Part shown: piece by piece, positions 59,566 to 64,000 of the stretch | How positions within the stretch are numbered: position 1 is the first letter of the stretch | How the letters are laid out: every line of letters starts with the position of its first letter | Origin: Candidatus Gastranaerophilales bacterium | Lineage (GTDB): Bacteria > Cyanobacteriota > Vampirovibrionia > Gastranaerophilales > Gastranaerophilaceae | Reading direction: 5' to 3' | Length of the DNA: 64,000 nucleotides | NCBI GenBank assembly: GCA_944324485.1 | Contig: CALUWM010000006.1 | Span: forward strand, 1 to 64,000 | Notes under the pieces: model-generated | Told to the model about the DNA's origin: nothing | Databases searched by the model: none | Seen by the model: only the letters and a program-made list of their open reading frames with translations | Made by a program: the position numbers and the translations under genes

Positions 59566-60855
59566 TTAGTAATAATTTTCATCAAACATAAGTTCAATTC
59601 CTGCTGCTATAATTGTATCTCCGTCTTTTATTCCATACTCTCTTAATTTTTCATATATCCCCATAGAATCCATTATATTTGCAAATCTTTTAATTTGATA
59701 CATATTTCTAATATCAGTGACTGAAGCTATACGCTTTAATTTACCACATGTTACCTCATATGTATTTTTATTAAGTTTTGTGATTTCAAAATTTGAATCG
59801 TCATTATTTATTGAATCTAAATCCTCTTCTATATCAAGTTCTATTTTTATATCTTTTGTGTTTTCAAGTTTTATGTATAAGTAGTTTAAAAGTTCTTTTA
59901 TACCTTGTTTTGTGGCCGTAGAAATAATAAAAATTTCGTTTTTTGTTTTTGTTTTAGACATGAATTCTTTTTTTATTTCTTGGGCATGCTCAAAATCTAT
60001 TAAATCTGACTTGTTTAATATAATTATTTGTTCACGTTTTGATAAAGATGAATCAAATTTTTTTAGTTCTTTATTGATTTTTTTGTAGTTTTCTATACTG
60101 TTTTCAAGAGAGATATCAACAATATGCAGTAATAATTTGCATCTTTGGACATGTCGCAGAAATTCATGACCTAATCCCAGACCTTTTGATGCACCTTCTA
60201 TTAATCCCGGGATATCTGCAATAACAAATCCATCCCCATTTGGTTTTTTAACTACTCCAAGATTTGGAATTAATGTTGTAAAAGGATAATCGGCAATTTT
60301 TGGTTTTGCTGCACTAATTGTGCTTATTAAGCTGGATTTACCGGCATTTGGCATGCCTACTAATCCTACGTCAGCTATTAATTTAAGCTCCAGTTCAAGT
60401 TCTCTTTCAATAGCAGGTTCACCGGGTTCGCAAAATTGAGGGGCTCTTTTTTGTGCTGTTGCAAAGCGTGCATTTCCTCTGCCGCCTCTGCCTCCTTTTG
60501 CTATTAATACTGTCTTTTTATCCTTGTTTAAGTCTGCTATTAGTTTGTTTGTTTTTAAATCTTTGACAATAACGCCCACGGGCATTTTTATGTATAAATC
60601 ATCTCCGTTTTTACCATGACAATTTTTATTTTTGCCGTTTTCTCCTCTTTGAGCTTTGAAAACAGTTTTGTGTGTAAAATCAAGTAGCGTTGACATGTCT
60701 GATGTTGCAACAAAATATACACTGCCTCCGTCTCCGCCATCTCCGCCTGCAGGGCCTCCTTTGTCAACGTATTTTTCTCTGCGCCAAGCGAGCGCGCCAT
60801 TTCCGCCTGCACCTGAGATAATTTTTATTTTAGCTTTATCTATAAAAGCTGCCAA
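59566..60855 (-). CDS. obg: Obg-family GTPase
   Basis: An essential GTPase for 50S subunit maturation and stress control. The glycine-rich Obg fold (1-158) shows GGNGALAWRREKYVDKGGPAGGDGGDGG and GGRGGRGNARF. The G domain (159-330) has GMPNAGKSSLI, DIPGLIEGASKGLGLGHEFLRH, and NKSD. The C-terminal OCT domain is present (last 90 residues). Length is 429. The start is a TTG just after the preceding gene's stop, with no clear ribosome site, so it may rely on coupling. Confidence 0.95.
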   Translation of the reverse strand: MAAFIDKAKIKIISGAGGNGALAWRREKYVDKGGPAGGDGGDGGSVYFVATSDMSTLLDFTHKTVFKAQRGENGKNKNCHGKNGDDLYIKMPVGVIVKDLKTNKLIADLNKDKKTVLIAKGGRGGRGNARFATAQKRAPQFCEPGEPAIERELELELKLIADVGLVGMPNAGKSSLISTISAAKPKIADYPFTTLIPNLGVVKKPNGDGFVIADIPGLIEGASKGLGLGHEFLRHVQRCKLLLHIVDISLENSIENYKKINKELKKFDSSLSKREQIIILNKSDLIDFEHAQEIKKEFMSKTKTKNEIFIISTATKQGIKELLNYLYIKLENTKDIKIELDIEEDLDSINNDDSNFEITKLNKNTYEVTCGKLKRIASVTDIRNMYQIKRFANIMDSMGIYEKLREYGIKDGDTIIAAGIELMFDENYY

Positions 60856-60856
60856 T

Positions 60857-61414
60857 TTAACTTACTAACCTTTCTTTTGTATTTGAGATTTTTTTTGCTA
60901 TATCTGTTTCATTAAATTTAATAGATAAATTGTTTGGGTTTTCAAATGTTTTAAGTATTACATCAGAGATAGATTGTAACATTAAAATATATGAATTTTT
61001 GTTAATTTCTTTTTTCTTATATTTATCTTGCAAAATCATTAAATAAGGATAGCTATCTAAGGCAAAACAAGAATTTACAATTAAAATTGTGTTTTGTAAT
61101 TCTATGTCGTTTGTATCTTCGAAAACTATTGTTAAATAGTATTTCCCGAAATTATAAATTTCTAAAAGTTCTTTTTTTATTTCGTTTTTTGTAATTACAT
61201 TTTCAAAATATAAAACAAAATCATTATATAAACATTCGTCTTCAATGGTTTTATTTGGGTTTTTTATCATTAAAAAGTCTTTTATAAAACAGCCAAATAA
61301 ATTTAGGTCATTGTTAAATATTTGTTTTATTTTTGAAATTGTTATTTTATCTTCAATTTCTATATTTAAATCAAGATATTTAAAAATTTTTTCTGTTTGC
61401 ACCATATAATCCAT
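60857..61414 (-). CDS. Hypothetical protein, 185 residues
   Basis: No family is recognised. The protein is acidic and mostly helical, with no signal peptide or membrane segment (KIFKYLDLNIEIEDKITISKIKQIF; NSCFALDSYPYLMILQDKY). The frame is followed directly by obg, whose TTG start lies one base after this stop, so obg translation probably depends on it. An in-frame ATG nine bases after the first is an alternative start. A ribosome- or obg-related role is possible from context only. Confidence 0.62.
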   Translation of the reverse strand: MDYMVQTEKIFKYLDLNIEIEDKITISKIKQIFNNDLNLFGCFIKDFLMIKNPNKTIEDECLYNDFVLYFENVITKNEIKKELLEIYNFGKYYLTIVFEDTNDIELQNTILIVNSCFALDSYPYLMILQDKYKKKEINKNSYILMLQSISDVILKTFENPNNLSIKFNETDIAKKISNTKERLVS

Positions 61415-61483
61415 AATCTATATTCTACATTTTGGTTTTTAAATATCAAAGTGATTAATAAAACTTCATTATATAGTAGGATA

Positions 61484-62470
61484 TTAGTTTCTATATCCTA
61501 TTCCTGCTTTATATCCTGATATACTATATAAAATTGGTAAAATGGGTTCTATCCATTTTAATCCGGATAACAGTGAAACAGTTGCAATATCATCTGTGTG
61601 TAAACCTAAATCCATTATTTCCGGTTTTCTTTCTTTTTGTTTTTTATTTGGGCATATTACAGGGCATATAATTTTTTTTGAAATCATATTTGCAATTTTA
61701 GAGCCACCCACTACGCCTGTCAAAATAATTCCTGTTGTCATTCCTATTGCTCTTGCGGATTTTGAAGTAATTTTTGCTTTTTCTAACAATGATAAAGCTA
61801 GTCCTGCACCCACGTTGCACATAAAGATATTAGCAAGATATTGATAAACTCCTTCGTTAATTTTATCTGTTATTTTTTCTTTACTGTTTTCTTTTGTTGC
61901 TTTATCGGCACATATACCCCCTAATATCCCCCCTATTACAGGAATTGCACCATATATTGAAAGATAACCGATTTCTGAAAAAATATCTTTTGCTTGAATA
62001 TTTTGAGGGTCAGGTATGAGTTCTTTGAAAAGTTTTTTGCCGTTATTATTTTGGCTTAGGTTTTGTGTGAGTTTTTTAACTTCATTAAAAGTAAGTATTT
62101 TATTTTTGGCTTTTTCAAGCAGATTTTTTGCTTCATCTGACAAATTATTATTTTTTAGAAAATTGCCAATTAATTTTTCATTTTTCTTTTCAATTTCATA
62201 TATTGTTTCAAGAGGTTTTCTTTTTGTGATTTTTGATGCAATTTTAGGTGCCAATAAAGCACTTGTTATTGCAAAAGTCATTGTAGCGGCTTTTTTAAAT
62301 AACTCCTTTTTTGCATTTTTATCTTCATTACTTTTTTTGAAAACATCAACTGCATCGTTTGCTAAAATTATTCCTGCTCCACAAGCCATTATTTTTGGCA
62401 TTGATTTATTTAATTTTGATATTAATATTGGCTGATCAAGAAATTTTCCAAAAATTTTTAGATTATTCAT
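61484..62470 (-). CDS. Lineage-specific membrane protein, 328 residues
   Basis: No named family. Hydrophobic Gly/Ala-rich segments occur at about 22-38, 55-75, 160-185, 212-228 and 240-262, separated by lysine-rich helices. A short Cys pair lies in ICPVICPNKKQK. The block SALLAPKIASKITK and the later PVIGGILGGICADKA parallel the protein at 4112-4915. I use the ATG that overlaps the regulator gene by eight bases; the longer frame to 62512 begins with TTG and has no ribosome site. Co-transcription with the DtxR-type regulator suggests metal control, which is inference. Confidence 0.65.
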   Translation of the reverse strand: MNNLKIFGKFLDQPILISKLNKSMPKIMACGAGIILANDAVDVFKKSNEDKNAKKELFKKAATMTFAITSALLAPKIASKITKRKPLETIYEIEKKNEKLIGNFLKNNNLSDEAKNLLEKAKNKILTFNEVKKLTQNLSQNNNGKKLFKELIPDPQNIQAKDIFSEIGYLSIYGAIPVIGGILGGICADKATKENSKEKITDKINEGVYQYLANIFMCNVGAGLALSLLEKAKITSKSARAIGMTTGIILTGVVGGSKIANMISKKIICPVICPNKKQKERKPEIMDLGLHTDDIATVSLLSGLKWIEPILPILYSISGYKAGIGYRN

Positions 62471-62843
62471 TGTCTTTATACTTACTTTCTTTGTAGTTTT
62501 CCATTTTTTCAATTATTTCATCATCAATAACATGTTCTATTTTGCAAGCGTTTTTTTCTGCTTGTTCCCTGTCTATTTTGAGAACTTTCGTAAAAAAATC
62601 GGATAGAATTTTATGTTTTTTTACTGTTTTTTGGGCTTGTTCTATCCCTTTTTTTGTCATTTTTATGCCTTTTCTTCCTTCATAAATAATTAAATCTTTA
62701 TCTGCAAGCTTAATTAATGCTTCAGATACCGATGGCCTTGAAATATTAAATGCTTTTGAGATATCAATTGCTTTTATTTCTTTTTTTTCCAGTATTGTAT
62801 TGTGTATAAATTCAAGATAATCCTCGAGACTTGCACTTATCAT
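62463..62843 (-). CDS. DtxR/MntR-family metal-dependent repressor
   Basis: A 126-residue iron- or manganese-sensing repressor. The N-terminal winged helix shows SASLEDYLEFIHNTI, then ISKAFNISRPSVSEALIKLADKDLIIYEGRKGIKMTKKG. The dimerisation/metal domain has HKILSDFFTKVLKIDREQAEKNACKIEHVIDDEI, with C and H of the CxxxHxx(D/E) metal site (ACKIEH) and the downstream Glu. There is no SH3-like C-terminal domain, so it is MntR- rather than DtxR-length. Its promoter carries two copies of a 16-bp palindrome, predicting autoregulation. Confidence 0.9.
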   Translation of the reverse strand: MISASLEDYLEFIHNTILEKKEIKAIDISKAFNISRPSVSEALIKLADKDLIIYEGRKGIKMTKKGIEQAQKTVKKHKILSDFFTKVLKIDREQAEKNACKIEHVIDDEIIEKMENYKESKYKDNE

Positions 62844-62844
62844 T

Positions 62845-62898
62845 GTTAGGCTCTCCTTACTTTTTTCATATAGTAAGGCAAACCTAACTTAATGTCAA
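62845..62898 (-). promoter_or_regulatory. Autoregulatory promoter-operator of the DtxR-family gene
   Basis: On the minus strand TTGACA (62898-62893), a 17-base spacer and TACTAT (62875-62870) form a sigma-70 promoter. Between and around them the 16-bp element GTAAGG-N4-CCTAAC occurs at 62873-62888, in the spacer and touching the -10, and in inverted orientation at 62845-62860, where it contains the AAGGAG ribosome site. The element has the TTAGG-like half-sites of DtxR/MntR/SirR operators. Two sites 28 bases apart would block polymerase and perhaps translation when metal is bound. Confidence 0.78.
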
Positions 62899-62990
62899 TT
62901 AGTACTCATAAATAATTTTAAAAATATAATTATATTTATTTGGCTATAATGCAGGAAAGACATTTAGATTGTATAGATCGTACAATTATT

Positions 62991-63166
62991 TGTTATAGTG
63001 AATTTGATAGTTAATATATTTTAATTTTTCTTGCATTTATAACATGTTTTATATATGATTTCTTTGTTATTAGATTACCTTTTCGGTTATTACTTCCAAA
63101 TGGTATTTTAACCAGCCCGTTCCATAGGGGTCAGGATTAAACCGAAAAAAGAAAGGACAAGAAACT
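62991..63166 (+). promoter_or_regulatory. Promoter and structured leader of rpsB
   Basis: TGTTATAGT (62991-62999) is an extended -10 that would give a leader of about 160 bases; TATAAT at 62945-62950 could start a longer one. In the leader TTTTCGGTT (63080-63088) pairs with AACCGAAAA (63140-63148), enclosing two small hairpins (TGGT/ACCA at 63101-63114; CCC/GGG at 63117-63129), a three-way junction just before the AAAGGAC ribosome site. This is the shape expected for autogenous control of a ribosomal protein operon. I cannot match it to a known S2 leader family. The remaining bases back to the regulator promoter contain nothing else I can support. Confidence 0.5.
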
Positions 63167-63928
63167 ATGGCAGTAGCTACTTTAGTAGAATTATTGGATG
63201 CAGGTGTACATTTTGGTCACCAAACTCAAAAATGGAATCCGAAGATGAAACAATATATTTTCGGAGCAAAAAATGGTATTTATATTATCGACCTTAGAAA
63301 AACCTCTGATTTATTAGATAAAGCTTACGAGGTTGTTAGAAAATTTGCTTCACAAGGTAAAAATGTTTTATTTGTCGGAACAAAAAAACAAGCAGTCGAT
63401 GTAGTTGCTCAAGAAGCTGTTCGTTGTGGCGGATATTACATTAATCGCCGTTGGTTGGGCGGTATGATGACTAACTTTGAAACAATCAGAGGCAGAGTTA
63501 ACAAATTAAGAGAACTGGAATCTTTCTTAGAATCCGGTGCTGCAAATAAATTACCTAAAAAAGAAATTGCTCAATTAACAAGACAAGTTGCAAAACTATC
63601 AAAAACTTTGGGCGGTATTAAAGAAATGAAAGGTATGCCTGATATTTTGGTTGTTATTGATCAGAAAAAAGAACTTATTGCGATTAAGGAAGCTAACAAG
63701 CTAGGTATTCCTGTTGTATGTTTAGCTGATACTAATGCTGATACTGATGGAATTGATTATATCATCCCAGGTAATGATGATGCTCTTCGTTCAATCAAAT
63801 TAATTACATCAAAAATGGCAGATGCTGTTTTAGAAGGAAAAGAATTAAGAGCAAATAATGCTAAAACATCCGGTAAAATTGAAAAGGTAGAAGCAAAAGA
63901 CGCTAATGCCGAAACGGTTGAAGCATAA
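63167..63928 (+). CDS. rpsB: 30S ribosomal protein S2
   Basis: S2 binds late to the small subunit and is needed for S1 binding. Family marks are [64 protein letters not shown] and [23 protein letters not shown]. Length (253) is standard, with a lysine/alanine-rich tail. An AAAGGAC ribosome site nine bases before the ATG lies at the base of the predicted leader structure. It is followed by tsf after 25 bases, the near-universal rpsB-tsf order. Confidence 0.97.
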   Translation: MAVATLVELLDAGVHFGHQTQKWNPKMKQYIFGAKNGIYIIDLRKTSDLLDKAYEVVRKFASQGKNVLFVGTKKQAVDVVAQEAVRCGGYYINRRWLGGMMTNFETIRGRVNKLRELESFLESGAANKLPKKEIAQLTRQVAKLSKTLGGIKEMKGMPDILVVIDQKKELIAIKEANKLGIPVVCLADTNADTDGIDYIIPGNDDALRSIKLITSKMADAVLEGKELRANNAKTSGKIEKVEAKDANAETVEA

Positions 63929-63953
63929 GTTATAGAATTAGGAGAAAATAATT

Positions 63954-64000
63954 ATGGAAATAAAAGCATCAATGGTAAAAGAATTAAGAGATAAAACCGG
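63954..64000 (+). CDS. tsf: Elongation factor Ts, 5' end
   Basis: The first 15 codons (MEIKASMVKELRDKTG with the last codon cut by the window edge) match the start of EF-Ts, the nucleotide exchange factor of EF-Tu. An AGGAG ribosome site stands ten bases upstream. Position right after rpsB supports the call. Confidence 0.9.
   Translation, partial: MEIKASMVKELRDKT

Noticed and set aside
60588-60868. Frames antisense to or overlapping the 5' end of obg
   Set aside because: The obg frame is fully conserved; the others come from its glycine-rich codon pattern.
1-64000. tRNA, rRNA, insertion sequence or attachment site
   Set aside because: No cloverleaf-like sequence, rRNA stretch, transposase, or terminal inverted or target-site repeat was found on either strand by reading.

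Overview
The window is an AT-rich bacterial chromosome segment. It is densely packed with short operons and has no prophage, transposase, CRISPR array, tRNA or rRNA that I can see. Several things fit a non-photosynthetic cyanobacterial relative of the Vampirovibrionia/Melainabacteria type (gut order Gastranaerophilales): a short-headed RpoD next to dnaG, a two-partner secretion pair, type IV pilus/type II secretion genes, many TPR proteins, SpmA/SpmB without sporulation genes, a FliO-like protein and a FliA/WhiG sigma factor, and lineage-specific glycine-rich membrane proteins. This placement is an inference from gene content; no marker was aligned.

Layout. 1-3945 (minus): a homocitrate/isopropylmalate synthase-family enzyme, miaB and serC. 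4112-9921: a small membrane protein, a GT39-type glycosyltransferase with mazG, an ArsB/NhaD-type permease and ruvB. 9918-13257 (minus): csaB, a HisA-HisI-HisE fusion, a DUF374 acyltransferase and a small unknown. 13344-18684: an SDR enzyme with a B12-type radical SAM protein, a ZIP transporter, a small secreted protein, a FliA-type sigma factor and tpiA. 18738-21632 (minus): a large unknown membrane protein and gshB. 21676-29940 (plus): a long run of a Cys-rich small protein, TPR protein, membrane protein, FliO-like, NeuB, KdsC-like phosphatase, TPR protein, aspartate kinase, tilS and hpt. 29942-32526 (minus): a 42-codon gene, a repeat-rich acidic protein, spmA and spmB. 32766-39351: a TPR protein converging on gmk-coaBC-nif3-aroC-aroK-aroB. 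39464-43829: a prepilin-like Cys-repeat protein divergent from an XRE regulator, then dnaG-rpoD. 43981-46844: HEAT-repeat protein, queC, DUF366 and a SPOR protein. 46904-52559: divergent TpsA/TpsB. 52777-59460 (minus): a GspC/PilP-like, secretin, ATPase and GspF/PilC operon. 59566-62843 (minus): a DtxR-family regulator with a clear operator-promoter, a membrane protein, an unknown and obg. 63167-end: rpsB with a structured leader, and the start of tsf.

Three themes link the genes. Cell-surface export is prominent (TPS pair, GspC-D-E-F operon, prepilin-like Cys-repeat protein, NeuB/KdsC sugar genes, CsaB, SPOR protein). Core biosynthesis comes in compact operons (shikimate pathway, CoA, histidine, aspartate kinase, purine salvage). 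Regulation is readable at several points: perfect palindromic terminators between convergent genes, a DtxR-type operator inside a sigma-70 promoter, and at least three genes whose -10 box lies only 6-7 bases before an ATG with no Shine-Dalgarno site, predicting leaderless mRNAs. The most unusual items are the trifunctional HisA-HisI-HisE polypeptide, the pilin-like protein carrying 17-residue cysteine repeats of a eukaryote-like type, and the three-locus family of lineage-specific membrane proteins.
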